Shown here one piece after another: positions 1-6,284 of a stretch of 7,900 nt of DNA. How positions within the stretch are numbered: position 1 is the stretch's first letter; every line of letters starts with the position of its first letter. Location of the stretch: positions 1 through 7,900 of the forward strand of contig CAZOGW010000133.1 in assembly GCA_964579415.1 (NCBI GenBank), written 5' to 3'. The notes under the pieces are model-generated. The model was given only the letters and a program-made list of their open reading frames with translations. It was not told where the DNA came from and did no database searches. This DNA comes from CAZOGW01 sp964579415 (GTDB lineage Bacteria > Actinomycetota > Acidimicrobiia > Spongiisociales > UBA5794). Both the position numbers and the translations under genes were made by a program.

Positions 1-775
1 CCTGCGTGAAGCGGAAGATGTTGTCGATGAACAGCAGCACGTCCTGCTTCTGCACATCACGGAAGTACTCCGCCATGGTCAGCGCGGACAGGGCCACGCG
101 CAGACGCGTGCCCGGCGGCTCGTCCATCTGGCCAAAGACCAGGGCGGTCTGCTTGATGACGCCCGACTCGGTCATCTCCGCGATGAGGTCGTTGCCCTCA
201 CGCGTGCGCTCGCCCACACCGGCGAACACCGACACACCGTTGTGGTTGTTGGCGACGCGGTAGATCATCTCCTGGATGAGCACCGTCTTGCCCACACCGG
301 CGCCGCCGAACAGGCCGATCTTGCCGCCCTGCAGGTAGGGCGAGAGCAGGTCGATGACCTTGATCCCGGTCTCGAACATCTGCTTGGTGGGCTGGACGTC
401 CTCGAAGTCGGGCGGCTGGCGGTGGATCGGCCAGCGCTCGTCGAACTCGAGTCCGGGGGCGTCGAGGGCGTCTCCCCAAACGTTGAAGATGTGGCCCAGG
501 GTCTGGTCCCCCACCGGCACCGAGATGGGGGCGCCGGTGTTGCGCACCTCGGCGCCGCGGACCAGGCCGTCGGTGGGTGCCATGGCGATGGCCCGCACCT
601 TGGAGTGGCCGATGTGCTGGGCCACCTCAAAGATCACCCTCTTGTGCTCACCCATCAGGTCGAACTCGACCTCGAGGGCGTGGTTGAGCTCGGGCATCCC
701 GTCGGGGGCGAACTCGACGTCCACCACCGGCCCGGCCACCTTGGTGATCCGCCCGACGCTCTTCACTTCTGCCAC
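1..775 (-). CDS. atpD: ATP synthase F1 subunit beta, partial (C-terminal part beyond left edge)
   Basis: This is the catalytic beta subunit of the F1 sector; three copies alternate with alpha and make ATP at the membrane-peripheral head. The first 258 codons are present and read without a stop from a GTG at 775 to the left edge. The family is usually about 470-480 residues, so roughly 45% is missing. The N-terminal beta-barrel domain opens MAEVKSVGRITKVAGPVVDV. The P-loop GGAGVGKT is at residues 157-164, the GERTREG motif at 188-194 contains the catalytic Glu189, and the Walker B segment LLFIDN ends with Asp251. The DELSEED lever lies outside the window. The GTG start is supported by AGGAG at 783-787, seven bases upstream, and by alignment with the usual family N-terminus. 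It follows atpG after 37 bp in the same operon. Identity is certain. Confidence 0.98.
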   Translation of the reverse strand, partial: MAEVKSVGRITKVAGPVVDVEFAPDGMPELNHALEVEFDLMGEHKRVIFEVAQHIGHSKVRAIAMAPTDGLVRGAEVRNTGAPISVPVGDQTLGHIFNVWGDALDAPGLEFDERWPIHRQPPDFEDVQPTKQMFETGIKVIDLLSPYLQGGKIGLFGGAGVGKTVLIQEMIYRVANNHNGVSVFAGVGERTREGNDLIAEMTESGVIKQTALVFGQMDEPPGTRLRVALSALTMAEYFRDVQKQDVLLFIDNIFRFTQ

Positions 776-812
776 GACTGTGCTCCTTGGGGATGACGCT
801 CGATGGAAAGGT

Positions 813-1688
813 TCACTGGTTGGAGAGGGCCTCGGCGCCGCCGACGATCTCGGAGATCTCGGTGGTGATCTCCGCCTGCCGGGCCCGGTTGGCCACGTTG
901 GTCAGCAGCCGGATCAGCTCGTCGGCGTTGTCGGTCGCCGCCTTCATCGCCCGGCGCCGTGCCGAGTGTTCCGAGGCCGACGCCTCCAGCAACATGTTGT
1001 ACACGATGGCCTCGACGTAACGGGGCAGCAGCCGCTCCAGGATCGCCTCCGGCGACGGCTCGAAGTCGTAGTCCACCGAAGTCGGCGCCTGGTCGCCTGC
1101 CGGCGGCTCCACCGGGAGCAGCTCGAAGGTGAGCGGCGTCTGCACCAGGGCGGAGTCGAAGCGGGTGTAGTAGGCCTCCACCGAGTCGACCCGGCCCTCG
1201 GCGTAGGCATCCATGAGCACGTTGGAAATGGCCCGGGCATTGCCGTAGCCGGGGGTGTCGGTGACCCCGAGGAACGACTGTTCCACGAAATAGCGACGGT
1301 ACTCGAAGTAGGCCTGAGCCTTCTTGCCCACGGCGAAGATCCGCACCTCACGGCCGGCGCGGCGGTGCCGGACAATGGCGGCCTCCGCCAGCCGGATGAT
1401 CGACGAGGCGTACGCCCCGGCGAGGCCGCGGTCGGACGACACGACGAGGACGCCGACCGTCCTCACCTCTCGTTTCTCCAGCAGCATGTGGCTGGCGCCG
1501 CTGGAAGCGGCGCTCACGTTGCGGATCACCTCGACGAGTTTGCCGGTGTAGGGCTTGGATGCCTTGACACGGGCTTGCGCCTTGGGGATACGCGAGGTGG
1601 CGATCAGCTCCATGGCGCGGGTGATCTTGGCGGTCGCCTGGACCGACTTGATCCTTCGCCGGGTGTCGCGGAGCTCAGCGCTTGCCAT
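813..1688 (-). CDS. atpG: ATP synthase F1 subunit gamma
   Basis: This is the central rotor shaft (291 residues), which couples c-ring rotation to conformational change in the alpha/beta head. The N-terminal helix carries the family pattern ITRAMELIATSRIPKAQ (residues 22-38). The Rossmann-like middle has SSDRGLAGAY (84-93). The C-terminal helix has the signature ASEHSARRRAMKAATDNA (238-255) followed by RQAEITTEISEIVGGA (270-285). Together the two terminal helices form the antiparallel coiled coil. The length is normal, and I see no insertion of the mycobacterial kind in the middle domain. The ATG lies 9 bp after the atpA stop. A GAGGGG at 1701-1706, inside the end of atpA, sits 12 bases upstream and implies translational coupling. 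Confidence 0.98.
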   Translation of the reverse strand: MASAELRDTRRRIKSVQATAKITRAMELIATSRIPKAQARVKASKPYTGKLVEVIRNVSAASSGASHMLLEKREVRTVGVLVVSSDRGLAGAYASSIIRLAEAAIVRHRRAGREVRIFAVGKKAQAYFEYRRYFVEQSFLGVTDTPGYGNARAISNVLMDAYAEGRVDSVEAYYTRFDSALVQTPLTFELLPVEPPAGDQAPTSVDYDFEPSPEAILERLLPRYVEAIVYNMLLEASASEHSARRRAMKAATDNADELIRLLTNVANRARQAEITTEISEIVGGAEALSNQ

Positions 1689-1697
1689 CGGGCGGCG

Positions 1698-3221
1698 TCA
1701 CCCCTCGTCCCCGGAGCCGAACTGCTCCTTGAAGGCGTCGATGGCGCCGTCGAGGGCGGCGGCGTCGGGAAGGTTGCCGGTCTCCTTGATGTGGTCGAGC
1801 AGGCCGGCGTGGCGGGTGCGGACGTAGGCGCGCAGACCCCGCTCGAAGGCTCCCACCTTCTCCACGGGAACGTCGTCGGTCCTGCCGTTGGTGACGGCGT
1901 AGATGGCGAGCACCTGCTCCTCCACCGGGACCGGCTGGAACTGGCCCTGCTTGAGGGTCTCCACCACGCGGCGGCCCCGCTCGAGCTGGGCCAGGGAGGC
2001 GGCGTCGAGCTCGGAGCCGAACTCGGCGAAGGCCTCCAGCTCGCGGAACTGGGCCAGGTTGAGGCGCAGCGGTCCGGCGATCTTCTTCATGGCCGAGATC
2101 TGGGCGTTGCCGCCCACCCTGGAAACCGAGGTACCGGCATTGAGGGCGGGCCGGATGCCCTGGAAGAACAGGTCGGTCTCCAGGAAGCACTGCCCGTCGG
2201 TGATGGAGATGACGTTGGTGGGGATGTAGGCCGAGATGTCGTTGGCCTTGGTCTCGATGACGGGCAGTGCCGTCAGCGACCCGCCGCCGAGCTCGTCGGA
2301 GAGCTTTGCGGCCCGCTCCAGGAGGCGGCTGTGCAGGTAGAACACGTCGCCGGGGAACGCCTCACGGCCCGGGGGGCGGCGCAACAGCAGCGAGATCTCG
2401 CGGTAGGCGGTGGCCTGCTTGGTGAGGTCGTCGAAGATCACCAGGGCGTGCTCGCCCTTGTACATCCAGTACTGCCCGATGGCGGAGCCGGCGTACGGGG
2501 CGTACATCTGGAGAGCCGCCGATGCCGAGGCAGGCGCGTGCACCACCACCGTGTAGTCCATCGCTCCGGCTTCCTCCAGGGAGGACACCACCTCGGCCAC
2601 GGTCGACGCCTTCTGCCCGATGGCGACGTAGACGCACTTCACGTTCTCGGTCTTCTGGTTGATGATGGTGTCGACTGCGATCGCCGTCTTGCCGGTCTGG
2701 CGGTCTCCGATGATGAGCTGGCGCTGGCCGCGGCCGATGGGGGTGAGGGCGTCGATGACCTTGATACCGGTCTGCAGCGGCTCCTTCACCGGCTGGCGCT
2801 CCACCACCGACGGCGCCTGCGTCTCGAGGAGGCGGCGCTCGGTGGCGTTGATGGGGCCCTTGCCGTCGATGGGGTTTCCCAGCGGGTCGACGACACGGCC
2901 GAGCATGGCGTCGCCCACCGGGATCGACAACACGTTGCCGGTCTGGCGGACCGGGGTGCCCTCCTCGATGTGGGAGGCGTCGCCCATGAGCACGACGCCG
3001 AGGTCCTCTTCGTCCACGTTGAGGGTGACGCCGATGAGGTCCCCGGGGAACTCGAGCAGCTCGGAGGCCATGACGCTGGGAAGGCCCTTGACGCGCGCCA
3101 CACCGTCGGCGATGGCCGTCACGTAGCCCACCGTCTCCCGCTCCAGCTCCGGGCTCCACCCCTGTAGGTTGGCCTTGAGAGCGGCGGTGATGTCATCGAC
3201 GCTGATGGTCAGCTCAGCCAC
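1698..3221 (-). CDS. atpA: ATP synthase F1 subunit alpha
   Basis: This is the non-catalytic nucleotide-binding subunit of the F1 head (507 residues), which also contributes a catalytic arginine to the beta active sites. The N-terminal segment that contacts delta and b is followed by the beta-barrel, then the P-loop GDRQTGKT (residues 172-179), the Walker B stretch ALVIFDD (259-265), the ISAYIPTNVISITDGQ block (329-344) and SVSRVGGNAQ with the arginine finger Arg368. The C-terminal helical domain ends plainly in FGSGDEG. The long C-terminal extension of mycobacterial alpha, which suppresses ATP hydrolysis, is absent. The start is GTG, supported by GAGGAG at 3231-3236 with a nine-base spacer. 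This site overlaps the atpH stop, 13 bp away, so the two genes are probably coupled. Confidence 0.99.
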   Translation of the reverse strand: MAELTISVDDITAALKANLQGWSPELERETVGYVTAIADGVARVKGLPSVMASELLEFPGDLIGVTLNVDEEDLGVVLMGDASHIEEGTPVRQTGNVLSIPVGDAMLGRVVDPLGNPIDGKGPINATERRLLETQAPSVVERQPVKEPLQTGIKVIDALTPIGRGQRQLIIGDRQTGKTAIAVDTIINQKTENVKCVYVAIGQKASTVAEVVSSLEEAGAMDYTVVVHAPASASAALQMYAPYAGSAIGQYWMYKGEHALVIFDDLTKQATAYREISLLLRRPPGREAFPGDVFYLHSRLLERAAKLSDELGGGSLTALPVIETKANDISAYIPTNVISITDGQCFLETDLFFQGIRPALNAGTSVSRVGGNAQISAMKKIAGPLRLNLAQFRELEAFAEFGSELDAASLAQLERGRRVVETLKQGQFQPVPVEEQVLAIYAVTNGRTDDVPVEKVGAFERGLRAYVRTRHAGLLDHIKETGNLPDAAALDGAIDAFKEQFGSGDEG

Positions 3222-3234
3222 GTTCTTGAACTCC

Positions 3235-3786
3235 TCAGTTAGCTTTCAACGCCTGGCGCAACGAGTCGAGCCGGTGGCGCACCGACCCGTCGATGACGGT
3301 GTCGCCCACCCGGGCGACGATGCCGCCGATGACGGAGGGGTCGACGACGACCTTGACCTCCACGTCCTTGCCGGTGGCCCGGCCCAGCGATTCCTCCAGG
3401 CGCCGCACCGTGTCGGCATCGAGGCTGATCGCCGAGCGCACCTCGGCCACCTCACGTGACCGGGAAGAGGCCGCCGCGGCGACGAACGCCTCGGCGATGT
3501 CGGGCATGTCGCGGGCCCGTCCCGCCGACACGATCATGTTGACGAAGCCCTGGGTGACGTCCGAGGCACGGCCGCCCACCAGGTCGTTGACGACGCCGAG
3601 CCGGCGCTCCAGCGGCACCGCCGGGTCGCCCAGGGTGTTGCGCAGGTCCTCGGAGCCGCCGACGGCACGCCCCAACTGGTACAGCTCGCTCTCGACGCGC
3701 TCCAGCTGGCCCTCGCCGCGGGCGATCTCGAGCAGGCCGAGGGCGTAGCCCCGGACCCGGTCGTCGGTGCGTACCGCGTCGGTCAT
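3235..3786 (-). CDS. atpH: ATP synthase F1 subunit delta (OSCP homologue)
   Basis: This is the peripheral-stalk cap that joins the b subunits to the top of the alpha/beta head (183 residues). The helical N-terminal domain begins MTDAVRTDDRVRGYALGLLE. The C-terminal domain carries the family signature VVVDPSVIGGIVARVGDTV (146-164), followed by DGSVRHRLDSLRQAL (166-180). The length is normal for a free-standing delta. It is not fused to a b-type subunit, unlike the mycobacterial protein. The ATG at 3786 follows the atpF stop with a single intervening base (TGA-C-ATG). There is no clear Shine-Dalgarno site, so reinitiation by ribosomes finishing atpF is the likely way it is translated. Confidence 0.97.
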   Translation of the reverse strand: MTDAVRTDDRVRGYALGLLEIARGEGQLERVESELYQLGRAVGGSEDLRNTLGDPAVPLERRLGVVNDLVGGRASDVTQGFVNMIVSAGRARDMPDIAEAFVAAAASSRSREVAEVRSAISLDADTVRRLEESLGRATGKDVEVKVVVDPSVIGGIVARVGDTVIDGSVRHRLDSLRQALKAN

Positions 3787-3787
3787 G

Positions 3788-4336
3788 TCAGGAGTTCCGG
3801 TCCAGGTCGGCGAGGTAGGTGTCGACGAGACGCCGCTGCGACTCGTGGTCGAGGCTGCTCCCCACCACCTTCTCGGCGAGGTCGATGGACAGGGCCGCCA
3901 CCTCGGAGCGGGCCTCCTGCAGGGCGCGGGCCTTCTCGTTGTCGGCCTCGGAGCGGGCCTTGGCGACGATATCGGAGGCCTCAGCGTTGGCCTTGGCGAC
4001 GATGTCCGACTTGACCTGCTCTGCGGTCTGGCGCGACTCCTCGACGATGCGATTGGCGTCCTCCCGGGCGCCGGCGAGCTGAGCCTTGTAGTCCTCGAGG
4101 AGCTGGGCTGCCTCGGCCTTCTCCTGCTCGGCGGCCTCGATCTGACCCTTGATGGCGGCCTGCCGTTTCGCCAGCGTCTCGTTGATTGCCGGCCCGGCGA
4201 ACTTCCACACCACGAAGAAGATGATGGCGAAGGCCACGATGCCGGCGATCAACTCGCTGGTATGCGGGATGAGCAGGTCGACCCCGGAGGGCTCCTCCGC
4301 TGCTGCGGCGAGCATCACGCTCGTGGTGAGTTCCAT
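3788..4336 (-). CDS. atpF: ATP synthase Fo subunit b
   Basis: This is the peripheral-stalk subunit that anchors the stator in the membrane and reaches up to delta. A short N-terminal segment is followed by one membrane helix, ELIAGIVAFAIIFFVVWKF (about residues 28-46), then the hinge GPAINETLAKR. A long charged helix rich in A, E, K, Q and R, about 110 residues, forms the dimeric coiled coil. The end, VVGSSLDHESQRRLVDTYL, is typical of the delta-binding tail. I chose the ATG at 4336 (182 residues, starting MELTTS). A GAGG at 4345-4348 is 8 bases from it but only 2 bases from the alternative ATG at 4342, which would add Met-Val. atpE ends at 4347, just upstream, with its stop inside that GAGG, so the genes are coupled. 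Confidence 0.96.
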   Translation of the reverse strand: MELTTSVMLAAAAEEPSGVDLLIPHTSELIAGIVAFAIIFFVVWKFAGPAINETLAKRQAAIKGQIEAAEQEKAEAAQLLEDYKAQLAGAREDANRIVEESRQTAEQVKSDIVAKANAEASDIVAKARSEADNEKARALQEARSEVAALSIDLAEKVVGSSLDHESQRRLVDTYLADLDRNS

Positions 4337-4346
4337 GACCATCGCC

Positions 4347-4571
4347 TCAGGCGGCCAGGAAGAAGAGCACGAACCCGAAGAGCGCCAATGCCTCGGCGAG
4401 GGCCATGCCGATGAACATCGTCGTTCTCACCATGCCGGCCGCCTCGGGCTGGCGGGCCATGGCCTGCACTGCGTTGCCGGCCACCAGGCCGACTCCGATG
4501 CCGGGGCCGATGGCTCCGAGTCCATAGCCGATCAGAGCCAGCGATCCGCTAATTTCTCCCAAACCTTCCAT
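4347..4571 (-). CDS. atpE: ATP synthase Fo subunit c
   Basis: This is the proteolipid that forms the rotating c-ring in the membrane (74 residues). It is a two-helix hairpin. Helix 1 has the glycine-rich packing motif IGPGIGVGLVAG (21-32). The polar loop is ARQPE (39-43). Helix 2 has GMALAEALALFGF with the ion-carrying Glu60. Comparing with the Na+-type c subunit of Ilyobacter tartaricus through the shared RQP loop, its Na+ ligands Gln32 and Ser66 correspond here to Val27 and Ala61. This points to H+ rather than Na+ coupling (inference). A strong Shine-Dalgarno tract precedes the ATG. atpB ends 40 bp upstream and atpF begins downstream within the same message. Confidence 0.98.
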   Translation of the reverse strand: MEGLGEISGSLALIGYGLGAIGPGIGVGLVAGNAVQAMARQPEAAGMVRTTMFIGMALAEALALFGFVLFFLAA

Positions 4572-4577
4572 TCTGTG

Positions 4578-4590
4578 CCTTTCCTTCCTT
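4578..4590 (-). promoter_or_regulatory. Extended Shine-Dalgarno tract of atpE
   Basis: On the minus strand the purine run AAGGAAGGAAAGG ends six bases before the atpE ATG. It contains several overlapping GGA/AGG triplets, and no other gene in this operon has such a long site. The c subunit is needed in about ten copies per enzyme, and enhanced initiation at atpE is known from E. coli. That this tract boosts translation here is inference. Confidence 0.7.
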
Positions 4591-4611
4591 GGGTTCTGAG
4601 TGGTCGCAGGA

Positions 4612-5412
4612 CTAGTGCTCGGGGTGGACCGAACTCTGGATGTACACCGCCGAGAGCAGTGTGAAGATGTAGGCCTGGAGCAGGGCGACCAGCAGCTCCA
4701 GGGAATAGATACCGAGACCCAGGGCGAACCAGCCGAGGCCGACCACCGACTTGAACCCGATGTCGCCCACGCTGGTGAGGAACACGTAGGCGGACACCAG
4801 CAACAGGGTCAGCATCACGTGCCCGGCCACCAGGTTGGCGAAGAGCCGCACCGCCAGCGAGAAGGGCCGCACCAGGAAGGTGGACACGAACTCGATGATG
4901 CCCACCAGCGGCTTGAGGGCGGTGGGCACCCCCGGCGGCCACAGCAGGTGACCGACGTAGGCCAGTCCCTGGCGCTTGAAACCCATCAGCACGAAGATGA
5001 CCCAGGTGACCAGGGCGAGGAACGCCGGTAGCCCGATGCGCGAGGTGATGGGGAAGTTGATGAACGGGGCCAGACCCATCAGGTTCCCCACCAGGATGAA
5101 CATGAAGAGCGAGAGCAGGTAGGGGAAGAACGTCATGCCGTCCTTGGGACCGATGATCCCCACCGCCACCTCGTCGCGCATGTAGAGCACCACGCTCTCG
5201 ATGGCCGACTCGAACTTGCTGGGAACCAGCGAACGCTTGCGCAGGCCGAACCAGAGGAGGCCCACCACGACGACGGCGGCGAGGGCGATGAGCAGGATCG
5301 TGCGGTTGACTCCGCCGATGAACGGCAGCTCGAACAACTCGTTGACGTTGCCGGGCACGCAGATGATCACCTGTGTGGGATCACACTCGGCCGCTGCCAG
5401 GATCAGCTCCAC
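4612..5412 (-). CDS. atpB: ATP synthase Fo subunit a
   Basis: This is the stator membrane protein that forms the two proton half-channels against the c-ring (266 residues, five to six membrane helices). The N-terminal outside segment ends near residue 35. Helices follow at about 38-57, 96-118, 127-146, 170-215 and 224-259. The essential Arg189 lies in SLAVRLFANLVAGH, equivalent to E. coli Arg210. Gln246 in LLQAYIF matches E. coli Gln252. The E. coli pair Glu219/His245 appears here as His198/Glu239, a swapped pair. The start is GTG, with AGGAG five bases upstream. The first 10 bases overlap the end of the atpI-like gene, so the two are translationally coupled. The stop is TAG. Confidence 0.98.
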   Translation of the reverse strand: MELILAAAECDPTQVIICVPGNVNELFELPFIGGVNRTILLIALAAVVVVGLLWFGLRKRSLVPSKFESAIESVVLYMRDEVAVGIIGPKDGMTFFPYLLSLFMFILVGNLMGLAPFINFPITSRIGLPAFLALVTWVIFVLMGFKRQGLAYVGHLLWPPGVPTALKPLVGIIEFVSTFLVRPFSLAVRLFANLVAGHVMLTLLLVSAYVFLTSVGDIGFKSVVGLGWFALGLGIYSLELLVALLQAYIFTLLSAVYIQSSVHPEH

Positions 5413-5900
5413 TCCAACTCCTTCTCACCACCACGCGACACGTTGAACGCCTCCCAGCCGATCAGGACGAGGTAGCTGACAGCTACCGACACTCCCAAGG
5501 CAGTTCGGTCGATGTCGAAAGCCGCGCTGAGGGCGAGCATCGTCACCGCGATCAGGCCCAGACGCAGGAAGAAACCGAACAAGGCGGCGGCATGATACAA
5601 GCTCAGGCTGATGCGCGCAGATCGGGACAGGATAAGGCCTGAGAGCATGAAATTGCCTGCCACGATGGCCACGCCGGCAATAGCTGCGACAGCTCCTTCC
5701 CACCCGCTGATCAGACCGAACACCACCGCCAGGACCGGCCCGACGATGACGGCGCGGCGGGCGGTGTGCCACGCCATGCGCTGCTCGACGTCCTGGCCGC
5801 GGGGGATGGGGGACGCCTTCATGGCAGCCAGCTCCGCCGCCCTCTCCTCGTCCACCTCGTCGGTGTCGAAGCCGGCGACGCGGCGGATGAGGTCACCCAC
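5403..5900 (-). CDS. atpI: AtpI-like small membrane protein of the ATP synthase operon (subunit I family)
   Basis: From a GTG at 5900 this gives 165 residues. An acidic, soluble N-terminal stretch of about 48 residues is followed by four predicted membrane helices at roughly 50-65, 70-91, 104-125 and 134-152. The features that recall the ATP synthase I family are IVAGNFMLSGL at the end of helix 2 and the aromatic YHAAALFGFFLRLGL at the start of helix 3. The position directly before atpB is also typical. In other bacteria AtpI helps assemble the c-ring or stabilise the complex; that role is inferred here. The frame stays open up to an ATG at 6026, but that start would lie inside the upstream gene in another frame and yield an unrelated low-complexity N-terminus. 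The GTG at 5900 overlaps the upstream stop by 8 bases (GTGGGTGA), the usual coupled arrangement. The Shine-Dalgarno site is weak. Confidence 0.82.
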   Translation of the reverse strand: MGDLIRRVAGFDTDEVDEERAAELAAMKASPIPRGQDVEQRMAWHTARRAVIVGPVLAVVFGLISGWEGAVAAIAGVAIVAGNFMLSGLILSRSARISLSLYHAAALFGFFLRLGLIAVTMLALSAAFDIDRTALGVSVAVSYLVLIGWEAFNVSRGGEKELEWS

Positions 5901-6186
5901 GGCGCCGCTCGATGCGCTCGACGGCCTGGTCTTCGAGCACCTTCGAGGCCGTCCACAGCTTGACGAACCCGGCCAGGCACCCGGCGGTGATGCCCGCCAC
6001 GATGAACCAGGGGCGGGTGCCGGCAAGCCAATCGATGGTGAGCCCGATGAGGAAGCCGGCTATCACCGAGGATGCAAAGTCGACGGCCATGCTCTCCCGG
6101 CCGACGCTGCGCGCGACAGCGATGGTGGCACTGGGCTGCCTGGCGGCAGCAGATTCCGGGGCTGTGTCGGGAGTGCGGGGAGGCAC
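5893..6186 (-). CDS. AtpZ-like two-helix membrane protein (putative F1Fo accessory, ATPase gene 1 family)
   Basis: This is a small protein of up to 97 residues with a disordered Ala/Pro/Ser-rich N-terminus and two membrane helices, ASSVIAGFLIGLTIDWLAG (38-56) and FIVAGITAGCLAGFVKLW (61-78). A charged tail, KVLEDQAVERIERRRG, follows. The pattern of a Gly-rich helix ending in a D-W turn, a short P-W loop and a second Gly-rich helix ending near a K/W matches AtpZ proteins found at the head of atp operons. In some bacteria these act with AtpI in Mg2+/Ca2+ handling or assembly. The assignment rests on topology and position. The GTG at 6186 has AGGA at 6197-6200, ten bases upstream. An internal ATG at 6090 (65 residues, GGGAG close before it) would remove the disordered tail and is a real alternative. 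The end overlaps atpI by 8 bases. Confidence 0.75.
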   Translation of the reverse strand: MPPRTPDTAPESAAARQPSATIAVARSVGRESMAVDFASSVIAGFLIGLTIDWLAGTRPWFIVAGITAGCLAGFVKLWTASKVLEDQAVERIERRRG

Positions 6187-6226
6187 GGGGGAGGCTTCCT
6201 GGATCCGGCGCGTCGGTCGGGCCGGA

Positions 6227-6255
6227 AGGTTACCTGCCTCTGGAATGGTTCACAA
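6227..6255 (-). promoter_or_regulatory. Candidate sigma-A-type promoter for the atp operon
   Basis: In the 90-bp gap between glyA and the atpZ-like gene, the minus strand reads TTGTGA (6250-6255), exactly 17 bases, then TAACCT (6227-6232). The first matches four of six -35 positions. The second fits the actinobacterial TAnnnT form of the -10 box. Transcription would begin near 6220, leaving a leader of about 34 bases before the GTG at 6186. Since glyA lies on the same strand with no convincing terminator after it, read-through from glyA may add to transcription. Confidence 0.45.
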
Positions 6256-6269
6256 AGGCGGAAACCGCA

Positions 6270-6284
6270 CTACGTACTACGTAG
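6270..6284. repeat. 15-bp odd palindrome / tandem 7-mer over the glyA stop codon
   Basis: The sequence CTACGTACTACGTAG consists of 7-bp arms that are exact inverted repeats around one central base. The minus strand also reads as TACGTAG twice in tandem. It contains the glyA stop codon (TAG at 6277-6279) and lies 15 bp upstream of the candidate atp -35 box. A one-base centre is poor for an RNA hairpin, so a protein-binding site is the more natural reading, or chance. Confidence 0.5.

Noticed and set aside
354..3167. A 937-codon open frame on the plus strand antisense to atpD, atpG and atpA.
   Set aside because: It lies opposite three unmistakable genes, has a low-complexity Gly/Val/Leu/Asp/His-rich composition, and shows no family motif. 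In high-GC coding DNA with G/C third positions, the antisense frame is often open by composition alone.
4572..4611. Promoter or terminator in the 40-bp gap before atpE.
   Set aside because: The gap is taken up by the ribosome-binding tract. I found no convincing -35/-10 pair or hairpin there.
5901..6026. Longer start (ATG 6026) for the AtpI-like gene.
   Set aside because: The extra 42 residues are a Pro/Ser/Arg-rich shadow of the AtpZ-like frame and resemble no AtpI N-terminus. The GTG at 5900 gives the normal short overlap.
6257..6268. Intrinsic terminator after glyA (GCGG-TTT-CCGC).
   Set aside because: The stem is only four pairs and is followed by just three T residues, too weak for a terminator. 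It also abuts the proposed atp -35 box.
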